Assembly (NCBI RefSeq): GCF_900093605.1
Contig: NZ_FLYE01000002.1
Span: 62,001 to 126,000, forward strand
From: Candidatus Terasakiella magnetica
GTDB taxonomy: Bacteria; Pseudomonadota; Alphaproteobacteria; Rhodospirillales; Terasakiellaceae
Direction: 5' to 3'
Length of the DNA: 64,000 bases
Part shown: positions 1-8,903 of the stretch, in pieces
Numbering within the stretch: position 1 is the first letter of the stretch
How the letters are laid out: every line of letters starts with the position of its first letter
The notes under the pieces: generated by a model
What the model was told of the DNA's origin: nothing
The model's input: only the letters and a program-made list of their open reading frames with translations
The model's database searches: none
Program-made: the position numbers and the translations under genes

Positions 1-69
1 ATTGAAAGATCACGCCGCTTGCGGCCTACCGGGACAAGAAAAAATTGTTTTTAAACAAGGATTTAACCT

Positions 70-684
70 ATGTCTAAGCGTATTAGCGCAAAGTATAAAA
101 TCGACCGTCGCCTCGGTGTAAACCTCTGGGGCCGCGCCAAATCTCCAATCAACCGTCGCGATTCCCGTCCGGGTCAGCACGGTCAGCGTCGCCGCAAAGT
201 TTCTGACTTCGGTTTGCAGCTCATGGGTAAGCAGAAGCTGAAAGGCTACTATGCGAACATCTCTGAGAAACAGTTCCGTCGTTACTACAAAGAAGCTGTT
301 CGTCGCGTTGGTGATACAGGCGAAAACCTGATCGGTCTGTTGGAAACACGCCTTGATGCTGTTGTTTACCGCATGAAATTCGTTCCAACTATGTTTGCTG
401 CACGTCAGTTCGTAAGCCACGGCCACGTACTGGTGAACGGTAAGAAAGTAACAATTGCTTCTTACCTTGTTAAAGAAGGCGACACAGTTGAAGTTCGCGC
501 CAAGTCTCGCGAAATCCCAATGGTTTTGGAAGCTGTTTCTTCTGGCGAACGTGATGTTCCTGAATATCACGATGTAGACCACAAGAAAATGGTTGGTAAG
601 TTTGTACGTGTACCAAAATTGGAAGACGTTCCTTACCCGGTTCAAATGGAACCAAACCTGGTAATCGAATATTACTCACGTTAA
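70..684 (+). CDS. rpsD: 30S ribosomal protein S4
   Basis: Small-subunit ribosomal protein that binds 16S rRNA early in 30S assembly. The 204-residue product has the usual bacterial length: an N-terminal rRNA-binding part (residues 1-90, starting [16 protein letters not shown]) without the zinc cysteines seen in some S4 proteins, then an S4 RNA-binding domain at about residues 93-155 ([25 protein letters not shown]). The start is supported by AAGGA about 10 bases upstream. It stands alone, not in the rpsM-rpsK-rpoA operon, and is followed by a clear terminator. Codon use is that of a highly expressed gene. Identification is secure. Confidence 0.98.
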   Translation: MSKRISAKYKIDRRLGVNLWGRAKSPINRRDSRPGQHGQRRRKVSDFGLQLMGKQKLKGYYANISEKQFRRYYKEAVRRVGDTGENLIGLLETRLDAVVYRMKFVPTMFAARQFVSHGHVLVNGKKVTIASYLVKEGDTVEVRAKSREIPMVLEAVSSGERDVPEYHDVDHKKMVGKFVRVPKLEDVPYPVQMEPNLVIEYYSR

Positions 685-737
685 CTAGTACAACCAATCC
701 CCTGCGTTATGCAGGGCATTGGGCTAGATTTAAAAAA

Positions 738-768
738 GTCGTCGCAATCAAGTTGCGGCGGCTTTTTT
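738..768 (+). terminator. Rho-independent terminator of rpsD
   Basis: A GC-rich inverted repeat (GTCGTCGCAA / TTGCGGCGGC, with wobble pairs) is followed by six T, about 55 bases after the rpsD stop codon. Confidence 0.85.
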
Positions 769-1140
769 GTTGCCTGCGGCGCTGAGATGAAAATTTAGGA
801 AACAGTGATTTATACGGTTTTGAAACTGTACTGAAAAAATGCAGAAAACTAGCTTGTGAATTTATGGCTTAATCTTAATTAGCGTGCGGCAGGCTTGTGA
901 AGAGAGCCTGAGAAACGCTGAAACAGATTGAGCGCGGGCATGGTGCTTATAATGAGTTAGATATATTTATATAATACTAATGCACACTTAGATAATCATA
1001 TTGATTACGATATAATTAATGGATAAAAGCACATATGGTGCTGATAGTGTTATGAACGTTCGAAAGTTGTTTATTTGCAATTAGTTATTATTCTCATATG
1101 TACAACTCTCGTTAATTTTTACGAGACGAAATCGAACGAA

Positions 1141-1173
1141 GAAGCCGCTCAGTCATCAGGGCGGCTTTTTTTA
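1141..1173 (+). terminator. Orphan Rho-independent terminator
   Basis: GAAGCCGC ... GCGGCTTTTTTT forms a short GC stem ending in a run of seven T. It lies more than 450 bases after rpsD, which already has its own terminator, and no coding region precedes it on this strand. It may end a small RNA. Confidence 0.6.
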
Positions 1174-1306
1174 TGGATAAAGCCTGTGTGTTTTCTACGA
1201 GGGCTTACATTTGGGTAATTGTACTTATGCTGTCATACGGATATCATTTAAAAGTGGTTTCGTATAAAAACGCGTTTGTTTGAAAAAAATTAAAAAGGAA
1301 TAAGCA

Positions 1307-2098
1307 GTGAGATTTTTTGGGCTTTTTCTATTTTCATTATTCCTTTGTAACAGTGTATTTTCACAAGAAAAGCCAAGTGTAATCCATATCGCATTTGAAG
1401 ATGTCGCTAACCCACCAAGGATTATGAACTCTATTCGGAATTCACATTCAAAATTACCTGGTTTAACGCTTGAACTATTGAGTTTAATTGAGAAAAAATT
1501 AAACGTTGAGTTCGAGTTTACGCGAACACCTTGGGCGCGGTGTAAGGTTTTGCTGAAGTCCAACATTGCGGATGGGATTTTTCACGCAAGCTACAAAAAA
1601 GAACGAGAAAAATTTGGTGTATATCCAAAGCTAAATGGAAGAATTGATGCATCTCGTTCAGTTTTTTTCCGTAACTATGCGGTTTATGTTCGCAGCGACA
1701 GTGAAGCTTATATTGAAGATGGTCAGCTTAAAAACGTAGATGGCACGGTGTCTGCAAAAATTGGATATTCAGTTATTTCTGACTTAGAAAAAAACGGCTT
1801 GGAAGTTGATAGTGTAAAGAAAATTTCCAATGGTTTAGATATGGTCAGTGTTGGAAGGGTTTCAGCTTTTGTGGACTTGGAAGAAATGACCGATGCATAT
1901 ATTGCGCAAAATAATAGCAAATACCCAAATTTGAAAAAAATGAAAATTCCATATAGAACAAAAGCTTATTATTTGATTTTCTCTAAAGAGTTTTATGCAA
2001 AAAATAAAAAACTGACTGAGCAAATATGGGATGCCTTGGCAGAGATTTCGAGTTCAGCTGAATTTATTAAAATTCGGCATAAATATCTTTTGATGTAG
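1307..2098 (+). CDS. Solitary periplasmic solute-binding-like protein (family 3 type)
   Basis: The 263-residue product starts with a signal peptide (residues 1-19, MRFFGLFLFSLFLCNSVFS, cut before QEKPS) and then resembles the bacterial extracellular solute-binding protein family 3 fold (HIAFEDVANPP near the N-terminus, TPWARCKVLLKSNIADGIF around 74-92). The start is GTG, chosen for AAGGA about 9 bases upstream and because it places the signal peptide at the very N-terminus. No permease or ATPase is near. The gene is strikingly AT-rich compared with its neighbours, suggesting later acquisition. The ligand is unknown; such lone proteins may serve sensing rather than transport. It is the first of five in this window. 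Confidence 0.75.
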   Translation: MRFFGLFLFSLFLCNSVFSQEKPSVIHIAFEDVANPPRIMNSIRNSHSKLPGLTLELLSLIEKKLNVEFEFTRTPWARCKVLLKSNIADGIFHASYKKEREKFGVYPKLNGRIDASRSVFFRNYAVYVRSDSEAYIEDGQLKNVDGTVSAKIGYSVISDLEKNGLEVDSVKKISNGLDMVSVGRVSAFVDLEEMTDAYIAQNNSKYPNLKKMKIPYRTKAYYLIFSKEFYAKNKKLTEQIWDALAEISSSAEFIKIRHKYLLM

Positions 2099-2197
2099 AT
2101 TTGGTTTGCTAAATAGCAATCAGAACTTGTTAAATACTTGTTAGTAAATCTATTCTAAACTCAGCGGGTAATTCGTTAATTTAGAAAAGATATAAAA

Positions 2198-3454
2198 ATG
2201 ACGGCTCTTAGAGAGTTCAACGGAATAGATATCGATCTTGGGCGTGCCGCGCATACGGTGACGAAGGCGTTAGACTATGTTGGGATTGATGATAAGAGCC
2301 ATGGGCGTCGTGTGGGGCTGATCTGTCATCGTATCTCACATTATCTCGGCTGGGATCGTGATCGCCGTCATTTTATTCTTTTAGCGGGTATGCTGCATGA
2401 TTGTGGTGTGTCTTCTACCGCCATTCACCAGAAGCTACTGGACGAAATGGAATGGGACGGGGCAGAAGAACATTGTGTGCGAGGTGATTTTTTCTTAAAA
2501 AGCTTCCCGCCATTTTCCCCTTATGCCGAAGCCATTCGCTATCATCATACCCGTTGGGAAGAGTTTCCAGATACAGTTGCTCAGGATGTGCGCGAACATG
2601 CCAATCTTGTTTTTTTGGCAGACCGCCTTGATGTGGCCTATGCGATCTTTACCTTGGATAAGCCCGGGCATGAGACCTTGCTCCATCGTGATGATATTTT
2701 GGGGCAGTTAGAGCCTTTTATCGGTACACTCTTCAGTAAAGAGATTTTTGAAGCCGCCAAGAAAGCCATTGTGAAAGATAGTTTTTGGTTAGAGCTTCAA
2801 GATGAGTTTCTCGATGATGCCATCTTTGAAACCTTGTCGTTTAGTGATCATCGCATCTCTCTTCTCTTTGAAGAGATTGAAGCCTTGGGGGAGTTGATCT
2901 CTCAAATCGTCGATGCGAAAAGTCCTTTTACCCATTATCATAGTTTGCGGGTTGCTGATCTTGCCTATTCAATTTCCGGCTATGTGGGCTATGGTGAAAA
3001 AGAACGCCGCACCTTGCGCATTGCAGGATTGCTCCATGATGTGGGTAAATTGCGCACACCTGATGAGATTTTAGAAAAACCATCGGGCCTGTCTCCCACT
3101 GAGCTTGCCCAGATGCGCCGCCATCCCATGGATAGTAAGCGCGTACTTAATGCGATTTTCCCCGATACACCCATCGGTAAATGGGCCTCTGAGCATCATG
3201 AAAAGCTCAATGGTTCGGGTTACCCTTATGGCTGGAGTGCGGAGATGATTGATGAGCCAACACGCATTTTGGCAATTGCAGATATTTTTCAGGCCCTTTG
3301 TCAAAAGCGTCCCTATCGTGACCGTCTAAAGGTCAATGAAGTCTTGGAAATTATGGATAAGATGGTTGAGGCCAATGAGCTAGACCGTGATATCTATCAG
3401 TTCCTTACGACCAATAAGGATGAGCTTTATCAAACCGCCATTCGAGAAGGCTAA
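2198..3454 (+). CDS. Tandem HD / HD-GYP domain protein
   Basis: A 418-residue cytoplasmic protein with two HD-superfamily domains. The N-terminal one (about 30-200) keeps an HD pair (MLHDCG, residues 67-68) and HH at 116-117 but lacks the full GYP signature. The C-terminal one (about 240-405) is a full HD-GYP domain: HDVGK at 280-284, HHEKLNGSGYPYG at 333-345 and a conserved ADIFQAL at 361-367. HD-GYP proteins are usually cyclic di-GMP phosphodiesterases. No sensor or receiver domain is attached, so the first HD half may be regulatory (inference). Monocistronic, with a bidirectional terminator 20 bases later. Confidence 0.88.
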   Translation: MTALREFNGIDIDLGRAAHTVTKALDYVGIDDKSHGRRVGLICHRISHYLGWDRDRRHFILLAGMLHDCGVSSTAIHQKLLDEMEWDGAEEHCVRGDFFLKSFPPFSPYAEAIRYHHTRWEEFPDTVAQDVREHANLVFLADRLDVAYAIFTLDKPGHETLLHRDDILGQLEPFIGTLFSKEIFEAAKKAIVKDSFWLELQDEFLDDAIFETLSFSDHRISLLFEEIEALGELISQIVDAKSPFTHYHSLRVADLAYSISGYVGYGEKERRTLRIAGLLHDVGKLRTPDEILEKPSGLSPTELAQMRRHPMDSKRVLNAIFPDTPIGKWASEHHEKLNGSGYPYGWSAEMIDEPTRILAIADIFQALCQKRPYRDRLKVNEVLEIMDKMVEANELDRDIYQFLTTNKDELYQTAIREG

Positions 3455-3473
3455 GTGTCTTAGTCTGTAGACA

Positions 3474-3518
3474 TAAAAAAAGCCTCCTGTTTTTCGAAGC
3501 AGGAGGCTTTTCTTTTTT
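3474..3518. terminator. Bidirectional terminator between HD-GYP gene and grxD
   Basis: AAAAAAAGCCTCCTG / CAGGAGGCTTTTCTTTTTTT: a perfect 9-bp GC-rich stem flanked by A-run and T-run, lying between two convergent genes, so it can serve both strands. Confidence 0.9.
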
Positions 3519-3532
3519 TGTTTCAGCTTGTT

Positions 3533-3868
3533 TTAAGCGGCTGTTTCAATGCCTTTATCTTTAAGCAATTGAGCCAGTTCGCCATTATCAAACATTTCAC
3601 GAATGATATCGCAGCCACCAACAAACTCGCCTTTAACATAAAGCTGTGGGATCGTTGGCCAGTTAGAAAACTGTTTGATGCCTTCGCGAATTTCAGGGTC
3701 TGTTAGAACATCAACGCCTTTGAACTTCACGCCAATATGTGTGAGGACCTGCACAACAGCAGCAGAGAAACCACATTGCGGGAACATCGGTGACCCCTTC
3801 ATGAAAAGAAGTACGGAATTGTCAGCAATATCTTGCTCGATACGTTCAAAAACAGGGTTGTCGTTCAT
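3533..3868 (-). CDS. grxD: Monothiol glutaredoxin Grx4
   Basis: A 111-residue monothiol glutaredoxin that binds and transfers [2Fe-2S] clusters with glutathione. The diagnostic CGFS active site is in the family motif [16 protein letters not shown] (about residues 24-39), followed by the glutathione-binding [19 protein letters not shown]. It lies 60 bases after rarD and in the same direction as bolA. Grx4 and BolA proteins form a known iron-sensing/iron-sulfur complex, so the bolA-rarD-grxD order fits. The start follows AAGGATT. Secure. Confidence 0.96.
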   Translation of the reverse strand: MNDNPVFERIEQDIADNSVLLFMKGSPMFPQCGFSAAVVQVLTHIGVKFKGVDVLTDPEIREGIKQFSNWPTIPQLYVKGEFVGGCDIIREMFDNGELAQLLKDKGIETAA

Positions 3869-3928
3869 AACTTTAGAATCCTTCTTGAGTGTGTTTGTGT
3901 ACGGATATGGCTGGCTTTAGGGCGTTTG

Positions 3929-4837
3929 TCAAGGTAGGGCTGCTTTCTTGGCCCGACTTTGTTGCCAAATACTCATGCTATAAAGAAGAACGCCTGCCCA
4001 AATGAAACCGAAAGTAACCAGCTTATCCAGCTCAAACGGTTCAAGGAAAATGAAGATCGCAAGCAAGAACTGACAGGTCGGATTGATATATTGCAAAATA
4101 CCCACCGTGGAATAGCGCAATTGACGCGCCCCAAAGGCAAATAAGATGAGAGGAACAGCCGTTACAGGCCCAGCAAGCATGAGGAGGCCCTGCATATCAA
4201 TATTTGCCGTGGTGAAATAAAGCGCGTTCTGGCTGAACAGGAACCCCATATAGAAAAGGGCAATAGGGGTCATAATGAGTGTTTCTAGAAAAAGCCCGAC
4301 GACTGACTCAGCAGGGGACTTTTTTCGCAACATCCCATAAAAGCCAAAAGAAAGCGCAAGGCTAACAGCAATCCATGGGAGCTTCCCATAGGCAAGGATT
4401 TGATAGAGCACTCCGAGCAAGGCAAGCCCGATGGCGAGGCCTTGCATCTTGGAAAAACGTTCTGCAAAAAAGACAGCACCGAGCAAGACCGCAACGAGTG
4501 GCATGATGAAATAGCCCATGCTGCCTTCAAGAGCTTGTCCTGAAATAACCGCATAGATATAGACACCCCAGTTAATGGAGATGAGCATGGCACTGAGTGC
4601 AAACAAAAAGAGCCTTTTGCGGTTTGCCAAAATTTCTGCCACATGGGGCCATTTTTTGGTGAGCGTGATAATGAGCGCTAAGAAAGCCACGGACCAGACG
4701 ATGCGGTGGCACAAAACCTCAAGGGCGGAGACCTCAGAAAGGGCTTTAAAATAAAGTCCAAAGGCACCCCAAAGAACATAGGCTGCCAATGCTGAGATGG
4801 CAGCCCAGTGCAATTTTTGTGAAGCAGGTGCGCTCAT
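3929..4837 (-). CDS. rarD: EamA/RarD-type permease
   Basis: A 302-residue integral membrane protein of the drug/metabolite transporter superfamily. It contains about ten hydrophobic segments and the RarD subgroup N-terminus (LAAYVLWGAFGLYFKALSE) and C-terminal half (YINPTCQFLLAIFIF). Substrates of RarD proteins are poorly known; chloramphenicol sensitivity was one reported phenotype of the family. It starts 12 bases after bolA and is probably co-transcribed with it and grxD. The family is clear; the substrate is not. Confidence 0.9.
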   Translation of the reverse strand: MSAPASQKLHWAAISALAAYVLWGAFGLYFKALSEVSALEVLCHRIVWSVAFLALIITLTKKWPHVAEILANRKRLFLFALSAMLISINWGVYIYAVISGQALEGSMGYFIMPLVAVLLGAVFFAERFSKMQGLAIGLALLGVLYQILAYGKLPWIAVSLALSFGFYGMLRKKSPAESVVGLFLETLIMTPIALFYMGFLFSQNALYFTTANIDMQGLLMLAGPVTAVPLILFAFGARQLRYSTVGILQYINPTCQFLLAIFIFLEPFELDKLVTFGFIWAGVLLYSMSIWQQSRAKKAALP

Positions 4838-4849
4838 GCGCAGAACTGC

Positions 4850-5083
4850 TTATTCAGGTGTACTTGTTTGTAGGGCAAGTGCATGGAGATCGCCGCCCAT
4901 TTTACCTTGAAGGGCTGCATAAACCATCTGGTGCTGTTGCACACGGTTTTTGCCTTCAAAAGATGGAGAGACGACATAAGCAGCATAATGGTCCCCATCA
5001 CCGCGCAGGTCTTCAATGCGGATCTCGGCATCAGGTAGGGCTTCACGGATCATGCTTTCAATTTCATGTGCTTCCATAGCCAT
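4850..5083 (-). CDS. bolA: BolA family protein
   Basis: A 77-residue BolA-like protein (class II KH fold) with the typical EIESMIREALPDAEIRIEDLRGDGDHYAAYVVSPSFEGKNRVQQHQ region; His in GDHY and in RVQQHQMVY are the conserved positions. An upstream in-frame ATG at 5098 exists, but GGGAGAG sits just before the ATG at 5083, so the shorter form is chosen. BolA and monothiol glutaredoxins act together in iron-sulfur cluster handling, and grxD lies two genes downstream in the same direction. Confidence 0.92.
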   Translation of the reverse strand: MAMEAHEIESMIREALPDAEIRIEDLRGDGDHYAAYVVSPSFEGKNRVQQHQMVYAALQGKMGGDLHALALQTSTPE

Positions 5084-5145
5084 GGTTTTCTCTCCCATTT
5101 ATTGTTTTCTTCCCCTTAAGGATATAAGGCTGAAGGGGCGAAGCG

Positions 5146-5931
5146 TCAATGCTTTAGGGGCGGGGCCTTATAATTGATGCCAAGGGGTGGTTCATCTAGA
5201 CCATATTTTGCAAAAAGGCTTTTGAGAATATGTTTATCCTTAAGCTTTTTAAGTAATGCATCAAACTCAATTTTGGTTATCTTGGCGTTCGGCATAACAA
5301 TAAATTGGCGATTATAAGTGTGATCGGCTTTAGGTAGGATATTGAGCCTTCGATAGAGCGTGGGGTCTTTAACAGAAACCCAATTTAGATAGGCCTCACT
5401 GGAAATAGCTTTATGAACCCGGCCTTTTGCTAAAATATTAATGGCGCTGGATTCGGAATTAACCAGCGTCACATTGGGCATTTGGGCAAGTTTATCTATA
5501 TCAAACTGTGCAAAGGCGTAATGAAACCCCCGTACAGCCCCAATAGAATTTACATGATCGTGCTGGTTCTCTTCTTTGAGCTCAACAAATAGGTCTTTGC
5601 CATCTGTTAAGGTCAAGCTTCCTTGCCCGCCGCGCTCAAGCCAACCCCATTTCACATCGTTAAAAGCGATGAGATCAATCTGCTTTTTATCGTAAGTTGC
5701 CAGTAGGCGTTTTGCCGGAAAGAGGTGGGCGGTGAACTTATAAGTTCTTTGATCTTCATTTAAAGCGCCGAGCAGATCATAGACCAACCCTTTTTGGCTG
5801 TTATGGTCCAGAACAAAAGGCGGCTGCACAGAGGTGAGCCCCACATTAATTGGCTGTTGTGCCACCGCTTTAAAGGCAAAGAGGCACATGCAGAGCAATA
5901 TAGCCCATGAGAGACGAGAGCGCAGTTTCAT
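5146..5931 (-). CDS. Solitary periplasmic solute-binding-like protein
   Basis: From ATG 5931, preceded by AAGAAGGTG, the protein has 261 residues with a signal peptide (MKLRSRLSWAILLCMCLFAF...AVAQQ). A longer in-frame start at 5985 would bury the signal peptide and is rejected. The mature part resembles family-3 solute-binding proteins (PINVGLTSVQPPFVLD, KGLVYDLLGALN, FPAKRLLATYDKKQIDLIAF). No transporter partner lies nearby, as with four other such proteins in the window. It sits between bolA and ptsN without clear functional links. The ligand is unknown. Confidence 0.75.
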   Translation of the reverse strand: MKLRSRLSWAILLCMCLFAFKAVAQQPINVGLTSVQPPFVLDHNSQKGLVYDLLGALNEDQRTYKFTAHLFPAKRLLATYDKKQIDLIAFNDVKWGWLERGGQGSLTLTDGKDLFVELKEENQHDHVNSIGAVRGFHYAFAQFDIDKLAQMPNVTLVNSESSAINILAKGRVHKAISSEAYLNWVSVKDPTLYRRLNILPKADHTYNRQFIVMPNAKITKIEFDALLKKLKDKHILKSLFAKYGLDEPPLGINYKAPPLKH

Positions 5932-6011
5932 ATCTTTCACCTTCTTTAAGAGGAGATTGAATATCACTATATTAGAATGTAACATTTTTTTTCAAGAGGC
6001 ACTCACAAAAA

Positions 6012-6042
6012 AACCGCCTTTATGAAAAAGACGGCTTTTTTA
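6012..6042 (-). terminator. Terminator of the ptsN operon
   Basis: On the minus strand CCGTCTTT / AAAGGCGG (one G-T pair) is followed by a run of seven T, about 25 bases after the ptsN stop. Confidence 0.75.
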
Positions 6043-6061
6043 TTTATTCTCTAGCGGCTTT

Positions 6062-6529
6062 TCAAGCGGCCTGATGGCTTTCGCCTTGTTCTGTCAGGAC
6101 CGAATATAGCGCCTCTGGCGTATCTGATCCGCGCAGTTTTTCACAGGCCGTATCATCACGCAAAAGGCGCGAAACACGGGCCAAGGCTTTTAAGTGATCT
6201 GCACCAGCACCTTCAGGGGCCAGCAACACAAAGATCAGGTCAACCGGGTCATCATCAATAGAATCAAAATCAACGGGCTTTTCAATGCGCGCAAACAGGC
6301 CGTACAGCCCATCCAGCTCATTGAGCTTTCCATGCGGGATCGCAATACCATTCCCAACACCAGTGGTGCCAAGACGTTCACGTTCCAATAATACATCGAA
6401 GATCGCACGTTCATTCAAGCCGGTCACTTCACTTGCGTGGCGTGCCAGTTCTTGCAAAGCTTGCTTCTTGCTTGTCGCACGCAAACTCGCAACAACACGT
6501 TCCGGTGTTAGAATATCTGAGATTTCCAT
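6062..6529 (-). CDS. ptsN: Nitrogen-PTS EIIA protein
   Basis: EIIA-Ntr, 155 residues, a phosphocarrier of the nitrogen phosphotransferase system that has regulatory rather than sugar-transport roles. The phospho-accepting His66 lies in the conserved GVGNGIAIPHGKL. It is the last gene of the rpoN-hpf-ptsN series, a well-known order in proteobacteria, and is followed by a terminator. No EI-Ntr or NPr gene is present in this window. Secure. Confidence 0.97.
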   Translation of the reverse strand: MEISDILTPERVVASLRATSKKQALQELARHASEVTGLNERAIFDVLLERERLGTTGVGNGIAIPHGKLNELDGLYGLFARIEKPVDFDSIDDDPVDLIFVLLAPEGAGADHLKALARVSRLLRDDTACEKLRGSDTPEALYSVLTEQGESHQAA

Positions 6530-6575
6530 TGCTGTATAATTTCCGGTTCTTAAAAAACGATGGCCTGCGTCTTAC

Positions 6576-7136
6576 TTATGCGCCTGTCGGATCAATCCAA
6601 CCGATATTGCCGTCATCACGACGGTATACCACATTTACGTTGCCATTTGCACTATTTCTGAAAACCAGAACAGGCAAATCAGCTAAATCCATGCGCATAA
6701 CCGCATCGGCAACAGCCAGTTTATGAATTTTTTTGTCCACTTCTGCCACAATTGCTGGGCCTGCAGCTTCTTCAACGGGCTCATCATGACCGTCAAAAAC
6801 GGTATAAGGCACAGTTTCAACAGCTGCACGGTCCTGTTCACGATGGTGATCACGCAGACGGCGCTTGTGACGGCGCAATTGCTTGGAGATACGTTCAATG
6901 CTTTCGTCCACAGCTGCATAGGCATCGCCCGCTGTACCACGGCCTTGAACGTGAATTTCTTTTCCAACGTGTACGGTGATATCGGATTTAAAAAGGTGTT
7001 TATCTTTGGAGACGGTCGCTGTGCCTTCAACGGCTTTATCAAAATACTTTTCAGTATTTGTTTTCAGCGTGTCTTCGATGTGAGTACGCAGGCTATCGCC
7101 AACGTCCATTTGTTTACCTTGTACCGCAATTCTCAT
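6576..7136 (-). CDS. hpf: Long-form ribosome hibernation promoting factor
   Basis: From ATG 7136 (AGGA 9 bases upstream; an in-frame ATG 30 bases earlier lacks a ribosome-binding site) the product has 186 residues. An N-terminal S30AE domain (MRIAVQGKQMDVGDSLRTHIEDTL, basic QLRRHKRRLRDHHREQ near 90-105) is joined by a linker to a C-terminal dimerisation domain (VDKKIHKLAVADAVMRMDLADLPVLVFRNSANGNVNVVYRRDDGNIGWIDP). This two-domain layout is the long HPF type that forms 100S ribosome dimers. It lies between rpoN and ptsN, separated from rpoN by 228 bases, so it may have its own promoter. Confidence 0.95.
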   Translation of the reverse strand: MRIAVQGKQMDVGDSLRTHIEDTLKTNTEKYFDKAVEGTATVSKDKHLFKSDITVHVGKEIHVQGRGTAGDAYAAVDESIERISKQLRRHKRRLRDHHREQDRAAVETVPYTVFDGHDEPVEEAAGPAIVAEVDKKIHKLAVADAVMRMDLADLPVLVFRNSANGNVNVVYRRDDGNIGWIDPTGA

Positions 7137-7364
7137 AATAGAAGTTCCTGCTTGGGTTATAGCCATTTATAATCCGGCCCTTCAAGCGTCTTTCATTTTC
7201 TCAAACGTTACACGTTTCCACAAAAGCGTTATCGTTTTTGCGCGAAGGCCGGGAACTTAGTGGCAGTGTTCCTATATGTCAATAGTATTAATATATGCCA
7301 ATCACTTTCCCTTCATTTTGATGTTCGTCATGAATATGTGGGAAAAGATGATTGAGATTTCAAT

Positions 7365-8888
7365 TTACTTTCCGAGTAAAGCCTTTTTCTCCCGCCTCCT
7401 TTGTACGGATGAAGCTATGCCTAAGGCTTCACGGTATTTTGCCACGGTTCGACGTGCAATGTCGATACCTTCATTTTTCAAATGTTGCACCAATTTGTCA
7501 TCAGACAGGATTTTTTTCGGGTCTTCATCGTCAATTAAGCGCTTAATCTTGAATTTGACCGATTCTGCTGAATGGGCATCTCCGCCTTCAGAACTGTTGA
7601 TGGCTGAGGTAAAAAAGTATTTCAGCTCATAAATCCCGCGTGGTGTGGCGATATATTTGTTGGACGTGACCCGAGAGACCGTACTTTCATGCATCTCTAC
7701 CGCATCGGCGATATCACGCAGCACGATGGGTTTGAGATATTCCACGCCTTTTTTAAAGAACATATCTTGTTGGCGCACAATCTCGGTCGAGACTTTCAAA
7801 ATAGTGGTGGCGCGTTGATGGAGTGATTTCACCAGCCAGTTGGCAGTTTGAAAACACTCTGAAATGTAATGTTTGGACTCTTTATCAAGGCCAAGCTGGC
7901 TGACCTCAGCATAATAGGAATTATTAACCAGAACTTTCGGCAGGTTTTCACTGTTAAGCTCTACCAGCCATTTTCCTTTAAGCCCCTGTTTCATCATTAT
8001 GTCAGGGGTGACAGCTTGGATTTCACTAGTGTCAAAAGCAAGAGCAGGGCGCGGATCAAGGGCTTGGATTTCTGCGATCATGTCGCTTAAATCTTCTTCA
8101 TCAATGCCGCAAAGCTTTAAAAGGGCCGGAAAATCCCGTTTGCCCAGCAAGTCCAGATTATCAACCAGTGCTTCCATGGCAGGATCAAAACGGTCTTTTT
8201 CTTTAAGCTGTAGGGCAAGACATTCAGATAGGCTGCGGGCAAAAATACCGACGGGGTCAAGGCGTTGAAGTTTGGTGAGAACGTCTTCTAAGAGGCTTTT
8301 TTCACAAGAAAGGCTCTCAGCCATTTCTTCTAAATCAGCGGTGAAATAGCCACTTTCATCAAGAAACTCAACCATATGAGCGGCAATGATGCGCTGGGTT
8401 TGCTCAGAAAGATCCAGATTGATCTGTTCAATTAAATGGTCGCGCAGGGAAAGATCGGCGGTGATGTTTTGTGCCCAATCAAAGCTTTCCCCATCAGCCG
8501 TGCCACCGCCTTTACTATAACTTGTGGTGTCAAGCCCACCTGAGCCCGCCAGTGTTTGATCACCCGGTGTATCGCTGCTCCATTGATTGTCCACATCGGC
8601 ATCGATGGAGTCGTTGTTGCTGCTTTCTTGACTGTTGAGATTGATATCTTCAAGGCCGGGGGCATCGCTGGCATTTTCTTTTGCATTACCTTCAGGCTCG
8701 ACTGTTTCCTGAATAGGGGCGTTTTCGCTTTCATCGCGTTGAAGCAGGGGGTTGCGCTCGAGCTCTTCTTCAACAAAGGTGCCGAGCTCAAGGTTAGACA
8801 TTTGCAACAGCTTAATGGCCTGTTGCAACTGGGGTGTCATCACCAGTGTCTGGGATTGTTTGAGGTCTAACCTGACGCTTAATGCCAT
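7365..8888 (-). CDS. rpoN: RNA polymerase sigma-54 factor
   Basis: A 507-residue sigma-54. Region I, contacted by enhancer-binding activators, is seen at the N-terminus (QSQTLVMTPQLQQAIKLLQMSNLELG, about 10-35). An acidic, low-complexity region II spans about 55-140. Then come the core-binding domain, a helix-turn-helix (VEMHESTVSRVTSNKYIATPRGIYELK) and the invariant RpoN box ARRTVAKYRE at 478-487. It starts 15 bases after lptB and is probably transcribed with it. Secure. Confidence 0.98.
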   Translation of the reverse strand: MALSVRLDLKQSQTLVMTPQLQQAIKLLQMSNLELGTFVEEELERNPLLQRDESENAPIQETVEPEGNAKENASDAPGLEDINLNSQESSNNDSIDADVDNQWSSDTPGDQTLAGSGGLDTTSYSKGGGTADGESFDWAQNITADLSLRDHLIEQINLDLSEQTQRIIAAHMVEFLDESGYFTADLEEMAESLSCEKSLLEDVLTKLQRLDPVGIFARSLSECLALQLKEKDRFDPAMEALVDNLDLLGKRDFPALLKLCGIDEEDLSDMIAEIQALDPRPALAFDTSEIQAVTPDIMMKQGLKGKWLVELNSENLPKVLVNNSYYAEVSQLGLDKESKHYISECFQTANWLVKSLHQRATTILKVSTEIVRQQDMFFKKGVEYLKPIVLRDIADAVEMHESTVSRVTSNKYIATPRGIYELKYFFTSAINSSEGGDAHSAESVKFKIKRLIDDEDPKKILSDDKLVQHLKNEGIDIARRTVAKYREALGIASSVQRRREKKALLGK

Positions 8889-8903
8889 TGTTTCAACTCA
8901 AAC

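Larger units (their letters stand above)
685..1306. other. 622-bp AT-rich intergenic region
   Basis: After the rpsD terminator there is no convincing reading frame up to the GTG at 1307. The region is clearly richer in A+T than the flanking genes. It holds a second terminator-like hairpin (1141-1173) with no gene before it, so a small RNA or very short peptide gene between about 800 and 1170 is possible. The longest ATG frame seen near the hairpin (from 1050) has only about ten codons. Confidence 0.5.

Noticed and set aside
10-645. Long open frame on the minus strand opposite rpsD
   Set aside because: It is a shadow of the strongly biased rpsD codons and its product resembles no protein.
7276-7632. 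118-codon plus-strand frame between hpf and rpoN
   Set aside because: Most of it lies opposite the conserved RpoN box and helix-turn-helix region of rpoN; treated as a shadow.
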